NCBI GenBank assembly: GCA_002414385.1
Contig: DHZH01000005.1
Location: 1-64,000 of the forward strand
Length of the DNA stretch: 64,000 nucleotides
Source: Gammaproteobacteria bacterium UBA5109
GTDB lineage: Bacteria; Pseudomonadota; Gammaproteobacteria; Pseudomonadales; Pseudohongiellaceae
Reading direction: 5' to 3'
Part shown: positions 27,827-36,906 of the stretch, in pieces
How the letters are laid out: each line of letters starts with the position of its first letter
How positions within the stretch are numbered: the stretch's first letter is position 1
Notes under the pieces: generated by a model
Told to the model about the DNA's origin: nothing
Seen by the model: the letters and a program-made list of their open reading frames with translations, nothing else
The model's database searches: none
Program-made: the position numbers and the translations under genes

Positions 27827-28858
27827 TTAGTTATGCGCATGAAGCTCTGCATTGAGCTCGATGCTGTTACGGTTGGTCAGGCATTCAACCACACCAGTGG
27901 TTGAGTTGCGACGGAACAGCAGTTCATCTTTGCCGGACAAGTCTCTGGCTTTGACGACTTCGACGGGTTTGTTATCTGCATCCAGGACACTGACTTTGGT
28001 TCCGGCAGTCAGAAACAGGCCGGCTTCAATAGTGCATTTATCTCCAAGGGAGATACCAAGTCCGGCATTGGCGCCAATCAGGCATTGTTCTCCAACCGAA
28101 ATCACAGTTTTATTGCCTCCGGAAAGCGTCCCGAGGATACTGCAGCCTCCTCCGAGATCGCTGCCTTTACCAACAAAAACGCCGGCGGTAATGCGCCCCT
28201 CAATCATGGCTTCACCTTTTGAACCGGCATTAAAATTCACAAAGCCTTCATGCATGATGGTAGTTCCTTCACCAATGTAGGCACCCAGTCTGACGCGGGC
28301 AGTGTCGGCAATACGAACCCCGGAAGGGACCACGTAATCCGTCATTTTCGGAAACTTGTCCACTGAATCGATACTCAGTGCACGTCCTGCCAGTCGCGCC
28401 TCAAGCTGACGCTGGGGAAGATCGGAAAGCGCAATTGCACCGGCACTGGTCCAGGCGACATTGGGCAAAAGACCAAACATGCCATCAAGATTGACTCCAT
28501 GGGGTTCAACAAGTCTGTGCGAAAGTAGATGCAGCTTCAGATAGACTTCCGGTACTGATTCTGGAGTGAGATCTTTTTCAAGTATGCAAAGGACCAGCGG
28601 TTTTTTGCTGAGTAGAAGGGAAGAGAGCAAATCTATTAATTGCTGTTGCTGACGGCCGGCGAAGTTATCAAGAATCTGATTGAGCTGATCCTGGTCCAGC
28701 ATTATAGACTGGTTGCCCCCACTGTAATCACAGGGGCCGCTAATGGCTTTGATAATATCCTCGGAGGGGCTCAATAGCGGCAGGGGATAATAAACTTCCA
28801 GCCAGTTTCCGGCTGAATCACGGGTACCGATTCCAAAAGCTAGGCTAAATACATTCAT
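27827..28858 (-). CDS. dapD: Tetrahydrodipicolinate N-succinyltransferase
   Basis: A 343-residue enzyme of the longer Pseudomonas-type DapD group, which transfers succinyl from succinyl-CoA to tetrahydrodipicolinate. The N-terminal ~170 residues form the family-specific domain; the C-terminal part is a left-handed beta helix of hexapeptide repeats (YIGEGTTIMHEGFVNFNAG, GVFVGKGSDLGGGCSILG and on). Upstream of dapE in the same direction. The aminotransferase gene dapC, which sits between glnD and dapD in Pseudomonas, is not here. Confidence 0.95.
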   Translation of the reverse strand: MNVFSLAFGIGTRDSAGNWLEVYYPLPLLSPSEDIIKAISGPCDYSGGNQSIMLDQDQLNQILDNFAGRQQQQLIDLLSSLLLSKKPLVLCILEKDLTPESVPEVYLKLHLLSHRLVEPHGVNLDGMFGLLPNVAWTSAGAIALSDLPQRQLEARLAGRALSIDSVDKFPKMTDYVVPSGVRIADTARVRLGAYIGEGTTIMHEGFVNFNAGSKGEAMIEGRITAGVFVGKGSDLGGGCSILGTLSGGNKTVISVGEQCLIGANAGLGISLGDKCTIEAGLFLTAGTKVSVLDADNKPVEVVKARDLSGKDELLFRRNSTTGVVECLTNRNSIELNAELHAHN

Positions 28859-28894
28859 GTCAGTTACTGGTTCCGATCGTTAAAAACGGCGGCA

Positions 28895-29233
28895 TTATAG
28901 CAGGCTTTTATATTCACTTTGCTCAAATCCCAGCAAAACTTTATCGCCTGCTTCGAGGACAGGACGTTTTATGATGGAAGGCTGTTGCTGCATTATCTTT
29001 ATTGCCAGGCTTTGGTTCATGCTGGCCCGGGTTTCTTCATCGAGTTTGCGCCAGGTTGTTCCGCGGCGATTGAGCAGGGATTCATAACCGAAAATAGAGC
29101 ACCAGGTTTTCAGTTTGGCCTTGGAAATACCCTGTTTTTTATAGTCATGGAATTCGTAGGCAATATTGTTATCCTGCAAAAAACGCCTGGCTTTTTTTAT
29201 TGTGTCGCAGTTGGGGATGCCATACATAATCAT
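28895..29233 (-). CDS. ArsC/Spx-family thioredoxin-fold protein (YffB-like)
   Basis: A 112-residue small protein. The motif YGIPNCDTIKKARRFL (about 4-19) has a single Cys where arsenate reductases have theirs, and IIKRPVLE plus LLGFEQSEY near the end match the Spx/MgsR/YffB subgroup. ATG codons at residues 1 and 3 are both possible. In Pseudomonas-like genomes the same family member sits between dapD and dapE or glnD, so this is a conserved neighbour. True substrate not established; arsenate reduction is unlikely without other ars genes. Confidence 0.85.
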   Translation of the reverse strand: MIMYGIPNCDTIKKARRFLQDNNIAYEFHDYKKQGISKAKLKTWCSIFGYESLLNRRGTTWRKLDEETRASMNQSLAIKIMQQQPSIIKRPVLEAGDKVLLGFEQSEYKSLL

Positions 29234-29298
29234 GGTAAATGCTGTTCCTTATTGTTGCCGTACTCTTGTTGCTGATGTTACTGAATTTATTAAATGCA

Positions 29299-31980
29299 TC
29301 AGGCTGCATTTAATGTGGCATCCAGTTTTTCTTTGATCAGGGCCTGTAACTCTTTCGCTAAAGTCTTGTCACGGATAGGCTTGTCGTTCTCGTCGGTAAT
29401 GAAAAAAACGTCTTCTACATTTTCTCCCAGAGTGGTGATTTTCGCGTTATGCAGAATAATTCTCTTTTCGACAAAAATATTGGCAACTTTGGCCAGCAGC
29501 CCGGGCCGGTCAGGACAGAGGACTTCCAGTACCGAGTAGGGGAGGTTCTCCGGGTTATTGAATGTGGTTTCTGTCGCGCGGTTGAAGTGGCGAAGTTGTC
29601 TGGGCATGTGGGCTTTATTGTTCGCTGTTTTTTCAAGCGGGCGAGCATATTCCAGCAGAAGATTACGTATTTCTGTCATACGATCTGAATTCTTTTTAAT
29701 TGGCGCACCGTCCGTTTCAAGAATCATAAAGGTCAATAGCGCCATGTTCGAAGCAGTATGATAAATGCGCGCATCCTGAATGTTCAGATTGAGCCGGTCA
29801 AAAGCATTGGCAACATTGGCAAACAGGAAATGCGAGTTCCGGGTATAGATGAAAACCTGTGTTGCGCCTTCATACTGATGCTTGGAGCTGTTTTTAATCT
29901 GTATCAGCGGTTCTTCACTGTCTTCATGTTTGGCAATAGCCAGGGTTTGCCTGGCAATATCTTCAGGCGTTTCGCGCAGAAAATATTCTTCATTGGGATT
30001 GTCCCAGGTTAACAAGGCCTGTTTGCGGGTCATGTTTTTACTCGCAAGTATTTCCAGTGCCTGATTCTGATTGTCCTGAATGCGGGAAGTTTTACCGACA
30101 ACTTTTTCCATGCCCAGGCTCAGCGCACGCTTGGTTGACTGATAAAGCTGGCTTAGCAGGGATGCGCGCCATGTGTTCCATAAATTCGGGTTGGTGGCAT
30201 TGATATCAGCAACTGTCAGTGTGTATAAATAATCCAGATGTGTCTGATCACCTACCGTTTTGGCGAAATCCTTGATTACGTCAGGATCCTGAATATCCTT
30301 GCGTTGAGCAATACTGGACATCAGGAGATGGTTTTTGACCAGCCAGCCAACCAGGGCAGTATCCCATTTGCCAAGATGGTGGCGTTTGCAAAATGCTTCA
30401 GCATCCAGCACCCCCAGTTCGGAGTGGTCACCACCACGGCCTTTGGCAATGTCGTGATATAAACCGGCAATATAAAGTAACTCGACCTTGGGCAGCGTTT
30501 TAACAATGCGGGAAGCAATCGGATAGCGCTCGGCCGCTTCCGGATGCCGTAGACGGCGCATGTTCTCAACTACCTGCAGGGTGTGATCATCGACGGTATA
30601 GATATGAAACAGGTCATGCTGCATCTGCCCGATGACCCGGCCAAATTCAGGCAGGTAGGCACCCAGAATGCCGTAGCGTTTCATCTGTTTGAGTCGGGCA
30701 ACCATTTTGTAGGGGGAGCGTAACAATTCCATAAAGAGAGTGGTGTTGCGGATATCGTTACGGAAATCATCATCAATCAGTTGCCTGCCGTTTCGAATCA
30801 GGCGAATGGTCGAGGCCCTGATACCTTCAATTTTTGCATCCTGGGCAATCAACACAAAAATTTCCAGCAGGGCAAAGGGGTTCTGACGAAAAACCCTGGA
30901 GTGCAATGCTTCAATATAATTATTATGGATCTGGAAACGGGCATTGAGAGTCAGGATTTTGGCTTTTTCCCTGGAACGGATTATTTCCTCATCAAAGAGC
31001 TGCAGCAACACGTCGTTCAATTCACGGATTGTCATGACGTTGCGGTAATATTCTTTCATAAGTTTTTCGATAGCAAGACTGGTATCGTCGTCCTTGAAGT
31101 CAAATATTTCTGCCAGTTCGCGCTGATGTTCAAATAACAGGCGGTCTTCCTTGCGCTCGTTCAGCATGTGCAGGCCGTAACGCAGGGACCAGAGAAAATT
31201 TCGTCCCTTGATCAGATCCTGATATTCATTTTTTTGCAAAAAGCCGCGTTCCACCAGCTCCTGAAAATCCGATGCGCCAAAATAACGTTTGCTGATCCAA
31301 CCGATGGTCTGAATATCTCGTAAACCACCGGGGGCGACTTTCAGGTTGGGTTCCAGGGCATAATCAATATCATCATATTTGGCATGCCTGGCGATCTGTT
31401 CTTCCCGTTTGGCGGCGAAAAACTTTTTTGGCTCCCAGGTTTTCTTTTTACTGACTTCAAGAATTAATTTTTTGCATAGTGCCGGATTGCCGCATACGGT
31501 TCTGGATTCCAGCAAGGCAGTGGCAACAGTAATATCACGCGCGGCTTCCTGCTTGTTGTCGTTAATACTGCGAACGCTCTGACCGATTTCCAGATTGATA
31601 TCCCATAAAAAGGTCAGGAACTGTTCAATGTCGGCTTTGTACTTCTTACTGTTGTTTCGTGCCAGAAGAATCTGGATATCAATATCGGAATAGGGATGCA
31701 ATTCGCCGCGGCCGTATCCGCCAACGGCCAGCAGGCTGATATCATCCGCGTCTTTCCAGCTGTGCTGTTGCCAGGCAACAGTCAGTAACTGGTCTATAAA
31801 ACCGGTCAGGTCACTGATGATCTCTTCAATATTGCCTTTGTTGCGAAAGCGTTCATCCAGTCTTGCCCGGGAATCGTCAATAGCCTCACGAAAACAGCGG
31901 ATCGGGGAGTCTGATTTCGACAGTTTCTGCTTGAATTTTCGCAGGTCAAAAAACTTTGGGGTTTTGGCTTTCGTGCTCAC
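29299..31980 (-). CDS. glnD: Bifunctional uridylyltransferase/uridylyl-removing enzyme GlnD
   Basis: An 893-residue nitrogen sensor that uridylylates PII when glutamine is low and deuridylylates it when glutamine is high. Domains in order: nucleotidyltransferase with GGYGRGELHPYSDIDIQIL (about 87-105), a helical linker, an HD hydrolase domain (LYHDIAKGRGGDHSELG, about 505-521) and two C-terminal ACT glutamine-sensing domains (about 700-780 and 815-890). Starts with GTG three bases after the map stop codon, so the two genes are one unit. Confidence 0.96.
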   Translation of the reverse strand: MSTKAKTPKFFDLRKFKQKLSKSDSPIRCFREAIDDSRARLDERFRNKGNIEEIISDLTGFIDQLLTVAWQQHSWKDADDISLLAVGGYGRGELHPYSDIDIQILLARNNSKKYKADIEQFLTFLWDINLEIGQSVRSINDNKQEAARDITVATALLESRTVCGNPALCKKLILEVSKKKTWEPKKFFAAKREEQIARHAKYDDIDYALEPNLKVAPGGLRDIQTIGWISKRYFGASDFQELVERGFLQKNEYQDLIKGRNFLWSLRYGLHMLNERKEDRLLFEHQRELAEIFDFKDDDTSLAIEKLMKEYYRNVMTIRELNDVLLQLFDEEIIRSREKAKILTLNARFQIHNNYIEALHSRVFRQNPFALLEIFVLIAQDAKIEGIRASTIRLIRNGRQLIDDDFRNDIRNTTLFMELLRSPYKMVARLKQMKRYGILGAYLPEFGRVIGQMQHDLFHIYTVDDHTLQVVENMRRLRHPEAAERYPIASRIVKTLPKVELLYIAGLYHDIAKGRGGDHSELGVLDAEAFCKRHHLGKWDTALVGWLVKNHLLMSSIAQRKDIQDPDVIKDFAKTVGDQTHLDYLYTLTVADINATNPNLWNTWRASLLSQLYQSTKRALSLGMEKVVGKTSRIQDNQNQALEILASKNMTRKQALLTWDNPNEEYFLRETPEDIARQTLAIAKHEDSEEPLIQIKNSSKHQYEGATQVFIYTRNSHFLFANVANAFDRLNLNIQDARIYHTASNMALLTFMILETDGAPIKKNSDRMTEIRNLLLEYARPLEKTANNKAHMPRQLRHFNRATETTFNNPENLPYSVLEVLCPDRPGLLAKVANIFVEKRIILHNAKITTLGENVEDVFFITDENDKPIRDKTLAKELQALIKEKLDATLNAA

Positions 31981-31982
31981 TT

Positions 31983-32756
31983 TTAAAATTTTTCTTCCTG
32001 GCGACGGGTCAGGACTTCACAGCCATCATCAAGTACGGCCAGTGTATGTTCCCACTGGGCTGAGAGGCGGCGATCCTTGGTGGTGACGGTCCAGCCGTCT
32101 TTTTTTGACAGTCGGGTATAGCGGCTGCCGGCATTGATCATCGGTTCAATGGTAAAAGTCATGCCGGGCTCCAGTGTCAGTCCTGTGCCGGGTCGGCCAT
32201 AGTGCAGGACCTGGGGTTCTTCGTGAAAAATACGCCCGATACCGTGCCCGCAGTATTCGCGGACGACGGAATAATGCCGCTTTTCGGCATATTGCTGAAT
32301 GGCATTGCCAATATCGCCCAGCTGTATGCCGGGTTTAACCATATCAATTGCCAGGTACAGGGCTTCCTGGGTCGTTTGCACCAGTTTCTCGGCATGAGGC
32401 TGAACCTCACCAACCAGAAACATTTTGCTGGTATCGCCATGAAAGCCTTCCTTTATCACGGTGATGTCAATATTGATGATATCGCCATCCTTCAGAACCT
32501 TGTCATCACTGGGGATACCATGGCAGATCACATGATTTACCGAGGTGCAGATGGACTTGGGAAAACCATTGTAGTTCAGTGGGGCAGGCACGGCCTGCTG
32601 CTGATTGACGATATAATCGTGACAGATGCGATCGAGTTCGCCGGTACTGATGCCAGGCTGCACATGCGGCCCGATCATTTCCAGTACTTCTGCGGCGAGA
32701 CGGCCCGCAACCCGCATCAGATCAATTTCTTCCGGGGTTTTAATACTTACAGCCAT
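31983..32756 (-). CDS. map: Methionine aminopeptidase, type I
   Basis: A 257-residue M24-family metallopeptidase that removes the initiator Met from nascent proteins. Typical motifs: VNHVICHGIPSD (catalytic His), DGDIINIDITVIKEGFHGDTSKMF (two Asp ligands), EYCGHGIGRIFHEEPQVLHYG (His ligand) and GMTFTIEPMI (Glu ligand). It is transcribed divergently from rpsB, the arrangement normal in gammaproteobacteria, but here a 385-bp inverted-repeat element separates the two promoters. Confidence 0.96.
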   Translation of the reverse strand: MAVSIKTPEEIDLMRVAGRLAAEVLEMIGPHVQPGISTGELDRICHDYIVNQQQAVPAPLNYNGFPKSICTSVNHVICHGIPSDDKVLKDGDIINIDITVIKEGFHGDTSKMFLVGEVQPHAEKLVQTTQEALYLAIDMVKPGIQLGDIGNAIQQYAEKRHYSVVREYCGHGIGRIFHEEPQVLHYGRPGTGLTLEPGMTFTIEPMINAGSRYTRLSKKDGWTVTTKDRRLSAQWEHTLAVLDDGCEVLTRRQEEKF

Positions 32757-32832
32757 AATCTTGGGAATGGATAATTCAAAGAAGCAATTTTAGTGTATCT
32801 AAGCGGGTAAAGTATAGGTGCGGGAAATTGGG

Positions 32833-33217
32833 GGTAGTGGTTCAGTTTAATTTTTTTCGCTTTTGTTCAGGCGTGAGTGGGACATGCTTTCGGAGACACG
32901 CCAAAAAGCGTACATCCTTGTACAGGCTCGGCTGACGACATCCATGTCGTCAGACGGTCTCCGAAAGCATGTCCCCCTCGCGCCTGTGCTTTTAGCATCA
33001 TTGAAAATTGAACCTGTTGTTGAGGAAGCCACCGCTCCTGCCTTGGGAAACCATTGAGACGCTTTTTTCCAGAGTATTTTTCCGAGTAAGCGCGAGGACT
33101 GTTTGAGCCAAAGGCGAGTTCCGCAGCGCCGGAAAAATAGGAAGGAAAGGTCGAAGGGTTCCCAAGGCAGGAGCGGCGGCTTCTACACCACAATAAATAT
33201 CATACTGAGCCACTACC
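32833..33217. mobile_element. Nested inverted-repeat element, copy 1 (385 bp, between map and rpsB)
   Basis: Terminal arms begin GGTAGTGGTTCAGT and end ACTGAGCCACTACC (13 of 14 pair). Inside are two long hairpins: a 19-bp perfect stem (32879-32897 with 32957-32975) enclosing two small hairpins (32910-32923 and 32932-32953), and a 24-bp stem with one mismatch (33025-33048 with 33160-33183). It aligns along its whole length with 54689-55077. Only GGAAA is shared by the two flanks, so any target duplication has decayed. Short frames inside follow the stems and are not convincing genes. The remaining bases of the 675-bp map-rpsB gap hold promoters and the rpsB leader. Confidence 0.85.
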
Positions 33218-33257
33218 GGAAAGTATCCACAGAGCCGGTGATAGCTGCGAGAAATGC

Positions 33258-33286
33258 TTTATGTCAGCAGGGCTTTATGGTATAAA
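33258..33286 (+). promoter_or_regulatory. Predicted rpsB promoter
   Basis: TTTATG, a 17-bp spacer and an extended -10 (TG-G-TATAAA) ending at 33286. It starts 41 bp after the repeat element. The predicted transcript would have a leader of about 140 bases, in line with the long autoregulated rpsB leaders of gammaproteobacteria; I could not fold it to a known S2 leader consensus. AAAGGA precedes the rpsB ATG. Confidence 0.4.
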
Positions 33287-33431
33287 GCCGCTCAATTTCG
33301 GGCCTGAGCCTGAAATAAACATAAATTATTAACGTCACACATATATCGACACATATTCCCGGGTGCTTTGCGGGCTTGCTCACAAAGTTAGGAGTATGGG
33401 ATATATGGAGGCCTAACCCAAAGGAAAAATT

Positions 33432-34520
33432 ATGACTGCTGCTAGCATGAAAGACATGCTGAAGGCCGGTGTTCATTTCGGCCATCAATGTCGCTACTGG
33501 AACCCGAAAATGGAACCCTTTATTTTCGGCGCCCGTAACAAAATCCATATCATTAATCTTGAACATACCGTTCCTGCCTTCAACCAGGCACTTGCCCAGG
33601 TCAAGCAAATGGCAGAGCGGGGTCAGAAAATTCTTTTTGTCGGCACCAAACGTGCTGCCAGCAAAATCATCAAGGAAGAGGCCAGTCGTGCCGGAATGCC
33701 TTATGTTGACCAGCGCTGGCTGGGCGGCATGCTGACCAATTACAAAACCATCCGGGCTTCCGTCAAACGCCTGAAAGAGCTGGAGATACAGTCTACTGAC
33801 GGCACTTTTGAAAAGTTGACCAAAAAAGAAGCACTGATGCTTACCCGTGATATGGAAAAACTCGAAAAGAGTATAGGCGGGATTAAAAACATGGGCGGAC
33901 TTCCTGATGCCCTGTTTGTCATTGATGTTGACCATGAGCGCATTGCAGTAACGGAAGCAAATAAAATCGGCATTCCGGTTATTGGTATCGTCGACACCAA
34001 CAGTGATCCGGACGGCGTCAATTACGTCATTCCAGGCAATGATGATGCTATCCGGGCTATCCAGCTTTATGTTACATCGATTGCTGATGCCTGTATCGAA
34101 GGACGTGGCGAAGCAGCCATTGAGGCAGTAAGCAAAAACGAATTTGTCGAAGAAGAGGCTGCATCCAAAGAAGGCAAGAAAGATGAAGCCGGTCCAAAAG
34201 TTACCGTTAAAGCCAAGGGCAAAGCCCAGGCTGAAGCTGTAGAAGAAACAGCAGAAGCTGAACAGGTCACGGAGTCCGAAGCAGCCAAACCGGAAGCTAA
34301 AGCAGAAGCTGAAAGCAAGGAAACCAGCGAAGCAGCAGAGTCTGCCGGGGAAGAAGACAAGCCCAAAGCAGCGCCAAAAGCCAAGGCCAAAGCAAAAGCC
34401 AAAACCAAGGCCAAAGCCAAGACCAAAGCCAAAGCGAAAACCAAGGCCAAAGCCAAAACCAAGGCCAAAGCCAAAACCAAGGCCAAGGCGAAAAAAGAGC
34501 CTGCAAAAAAAGACGACTGA
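33432..34520 (+). CDS. rpsB: 30S ribosomal protein S2 with long Lys/Ala-rich C-terminal tail
   Basis: A 362-residue S2, against about 240 for the usual protein. Residues 1 to ~240 are a normal S2 (TAASMKDMLKAGVHFGHQCRYWNPKM, KILFVGTKRAA, VDQRWLGGMLTN, PDALFVIDVDHE, GIVDTNSDPDGVNYVIPGNDD). After that comes a Glu/Ala-rich stretch (about 240-307) and then a very basic run of KAKAKTKAKA-type repeats to the end (about 308-358), similar in composition to histone H1 or AlgP tails. The tail is encoded in frame without interruption. Downstream tsf is separated by a terminator-like hairpin, as in E. coli. Confidence 0.97.
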   Translation: MTAASMKDMLKAGVHFGHQCRYWNPKMEPFIFGARNKIHIINLEHTVPAFNQALAQVKQMAERGQKILFVGTKRAASKIIKEEASRAGMPYVDQRWLGGMLTNYKTIRASVKRLKELEIQSTDGTFEKLTKKEALMLTRDMEKLEKSIGGIKNMGGLPDALFVIDVDHERIAVTEANKIGIPVIGIVDTNSDPDGVNYVIPGNDDAIRAIQLYVTSIADACIEGRGEAAIEAVSKNEFVEEEAASKEGKKDEAGPKVTVKAKGKAQAEAVEETAEAEQVTESEAAKPEAKAEAESKETSEAAESAGEEDKPKAAPKAKAKAKAKTKAKAKTKAKAKTKAKAKTKAKAKTKAKAKKEPAKKDD

Positions 34521-34528
34521 ACCAAGTG

Positions 34529-34551
34529 AAAAGGGCTGGCAGGCCCTTTTT
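34529..34551 (+). terminator. rpsB-tsf intergenic terminator/attenuator
   Basis: AAAAGGGC and GCCCTTTT form an 8-bp stem around a 6-base loop, ending in five T residues. It lies right after the rpsB stop codon and probably lowers tsf expression relative to rpsB. Confidence 0.7.
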
Positions 34552-34634
34552 GCTCCCGGCTAAACTTTTTGGCAGCTCTGTACTCTAAGCTGGGAATAAA
34601 TGAACAACACAAGTGTAGTTAAGGAGCCGAGAAT

Positions 34635-35528
34635 ATGGCGGAAATTACAGCAGCATTAGTGAAAGAATTACGTGAGCGTACCGGTCTGGGCATGATGGAC
34701 TGTAAAAAGGCGCTTAGTGAAAGCAACGGTGATATTGACCAGGCGATCGAAGATTTACGCAAAGCCAGCGGCATGAAGGCCGCTAAAAAAGCCGGGCGAA
34801 CAGCTGCAGAAGGGCTGGTTCTGGTTAAAGTTGCCAGTGATAACAGCAGCGCTGTAATGCTGGAAGTAAACAGTGAAACCGACTTTGCTGCCCGCGAAGA
34901 AAACTTTTCAGTCTTTGCCGGCAAAGTACTCGATGCGGCCTTTGAACGCCAGGAAGCCGATGTCACAAAACTGATGGATGATGAGCTGGAGCAGGCAAGA
35001 CTCGCTCTGGTACAGAAGATTGGTGAAAATATCACTGTCAGACGCGCTGCAGTCGTTGCTGAAGAAGGCCTGACGGTCGGCAGTTATGTTCACTCCAATG
35101 ACAAGATTGCTGTGCTGGTCGCACTGCGAGGTGGTGATGAAGCACTGGCAAAAGATGTTGCCATGCATGTTGCAGCGGTTAACCCGATGGTGGTGAAAGC
35201 TGAAGATGTGCCGGCTGATGTGCTCAGTAAGGAAAGTGAAATTTATACTGCCCAGGCAGCAGAAAGCGGCAAACCCGCAGATATTATCGAGAAAATGGTA
35301 AGCGGACGTCTGAAAAAGTTTATTGCAGAAATAACGCTTACCGAGCAGCCTTTTGTTAAAGACCCTGATGTAAAAATCGGCAAACTGGTGCAGGATGCCA
35401 ATGCCGAAATCATCAGCTTTATCCGTTTTGAAGTAGGTGAGGGTATTGAAAGGGCCGCTGTCGATTTTGCCTCGGAAGTCGCAGAGCAATTGAAAGATAG
35501 TGACGACAAGGATAAAAAAAACAAGTAA
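34635..35528 (+). CDS. tsf: Elongation factor Ts
   Basis: A 297-residue nucleotide exchange factor for EF-Tu. The N-terminal UBA-like domain (ALVKELRERTGLGMMDCKKAL) and the core motif VMLEVNSETDFAAREENF are diagnostic. Length slightly exceeds the E. coli protein and the tail is charged (KDKKNK). GGAGCCGAGAAT precedes the ATG. It lies in the conserved rpsB-tsf-pyrH-frr block. Confidence 0.97.
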   Translation: MAEITAALVKELRERTGLGMMDCKKALSESNGDIDQAIEDLRKASGMKAAKKAGRTAAEGLVLVKVASDNSSAVMLEVNSETDFAAREENFSVFAGKVLDAAFERQEADVTKLMDDELEQARLALVQKIGENITVRRAAVVAEEGLTVGSYVHSNDKIAVLVALRGGDEALAKDVAMHVAAVNPMVVKAEDVPADVLSKESEIYTAQAAESGKPADIIEKMVSGRLKKFIAEITLTEQPFVKDPDVKIGKLVQDANAEIISFIRFEVGEGIERAAVDFASEVAEQLKDSDDKDKKNK

Positions 35529-35564
35529 TTCCTGATTTGTACAAGCCCGAACTGAGAGTGTGGA

Positions 35565-36290
35565 ATGAGCAGCAAAATTCGAAAATTTGACAGAGTCTTG
35601 CTCAAGTTAAGCGGTGAAGCCCTCACCGGTTCAGCAGAATTCGGGATTGACCCTAAAGTACTTGATCGCATGGCGCTGGAAATCGGCCAGCTGGTTGAAA
35701 TAGGGGTTCAGGTTGGCATGGTAATCGGTGGCGGCAATCTGTTTCGCGGCGCTGCACTGCATGAAGCTGGCATGGAACGCGTAACCGGTGATCACATGGG
35801 TATGCTGGCCACTGTGATGAATGCGCTGGCTATGCGTGATGCACTGGAACGAGCCAATATTCCTACCCGGGTGATGTCGGCTATCCCGATGAGCGGTGTG
35901 GTCGAGCATTATGATCGGCGAACTGCCATTCGACACCTCAAAGACGGCGATGTCGTGATTTTTTCTGCCGGTACCGGTAATCCCTTTTTCACTACTGACT
36001 CTGCAGCATGCCTGCGCGGCATTGAAATTGATGCCGATCTGGTGCTCAAAGCGACCAAAGTCGATGGTGTTTATTCGGATGATCCAATGAAAAACCCTGA
36101 CGCTGAAAAATTCAGTCGTCTTAGTTATGATGAAATACTTGAGAAAAAGCTGGGTGTGATGGATTTAACGGCGATTTGCCTGAGTCGGGATCATAATCTT
36201 CCGGTCAGGGTGTTCAATATGAGCAAAAAGAAAGCCCTGTTCAACATTCTGGTGGGTGAAGAAGAAGGCACACTCATAGAATCCTCATAA
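35565..36290 (+). CDS. pyrH: UMP kinase
   Basis: A 241-residue amino-acid-kinase-fold enzyme that phosphorylates UMP to UDP. Key stretches: LLKLSGEALTGS near the N terminus, VIGGGNLFRGAAL, HMGMLATVMNALAMRDAL, FSAGTGNPFFTTDSAACLRGIEI and KATKVDGVYSDDP. Length matches the bacterial family. It lies 36 bp after tsf and upstream of frr. Confidence 0.97.
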   Translation: MSSKIRKFDRVLLKLSGEALTGSAEFGIDPKVLDRMALEIGQLVEIGVQVGMVIGGGNLFRGAALHEAGMERVTGDHMGMLATVMNALAMRDALERANIPTRVMSAIPMSGVVEHYDRRTAIRHLKDGDVVIFSAGTGNPFFTTDSAACLRGIEIDADLVLKATKVDGVYSDDPMKNPDAEKFSRLSYDEILEKKLGVMDLTAICLSRDHNLPVRVFNMSKKKALFNILVGEEEGTLIESS

Positions 36291-36326
36291 TACTGTTCAA
36301 CAGACAGGATGTAGTCAAAGGAGCAA

Positions 36327-36887
36327 ATGGTGATAAAAGATATATTAGCAGATGCGAAAGAACGAATGGATAAAAGCCTGCATAGCCTGGACGCTGCCTT
36401 TAATAAAATCAGAACCGGCAGGGCGCACCCGAATATTCTCGACAGTGTCATGGTTGACTACTATGGTGCAGAAACGCCGATTCAACAGGTTGCCAATATT
36501 ACAGTTGAAGATGCCCGGACCCTGTCGATTACTCCCTGGGAAAAGAACATGCTGTCTCCGGTTGAAAAGGCAATCATGACTGCTGACCTGGGGCTGAATC
36601 CTTCCAACAACGGTGACGTTATTCGTGTACCGATGCCGGCCCTGACTGAAGAAACCCGAAAAGAATATACCAAACAGGCCAAGCAGGAAGCAGAAAATGC
36701 CCGAATTGCCCTGCGCAATATTCGTCGGGATGCCAATCAGCACCTGAAAGACCTGCTCAAGGAAAAAGAAATCAGTGAAGATGAAGAGCATCGAGCAGAA
36801 CAGGAAATCCAGAAGCTGACTGACAAGCATATTGAAATCGTAGAAGAAAAATACGAGGCCAAAGAAACCGACCTGCTTTCCATTTAA
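36327..36887 (+). CDS. frr: Ribosome recycling factor
   Basis: A 186-residue factor that splits post-termination ribosomes together with EF-G. The helical pattern KERMDKSLHSLDAAFNKIRTGRA and LTEETRKEYTKQAKQEAENARIALRNIRRDAN is diagnostic, and length matches the family. AAAGGAGC precedes the ATG (the next codon, GTG, is a possible alternative). Nineteen bases separate it from uppS. Confidence 0.97.
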   Translation: MVIKDILADAKERMDKSLHSLDAAFNKIRTGRAHPNILDSVMVDYYGAETPIQQVANITVEDARTLSITPWEKNMLSPVEKAIMTADLGLNPSNNGDVIRVPMPALTEETRKEYTKQAKQEAENARIALRNIRRDANQHLKDLLKEKEISEDEEHRAEQEIQKLTDKHIEIVEEKYEAKETDLLSI

Positions 36888-36906
36888 ACTGGCCAGAGTA
36901 AGTCCA

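Noticed and set aside
32998..33213. Minus-strand frame inside element copy 1, similar to a minus-strand frame at 54852-55145 in copy 2 (shared stretch IFPALRNSP-AQTVLAL-RKNT)
   Set aside because: The copies have no indels in this region, so any frame would look conserved; the differences follow stem pairing, not codon positions, and neither has a ribosome site.
33264..33935. 223-residue minus-strand frame opposite the rpsB promoter and 5' end
   Set aside because: It overlaps the highly conserved S2 coding region and its leader, and shows no family features.
34067..34612. 181-residue minus-strand frame rich in Ala/Leu opposite rpsB
   Set aside because: It is the antisense shadow of the Lys/Ala repeats in the S2 tail.
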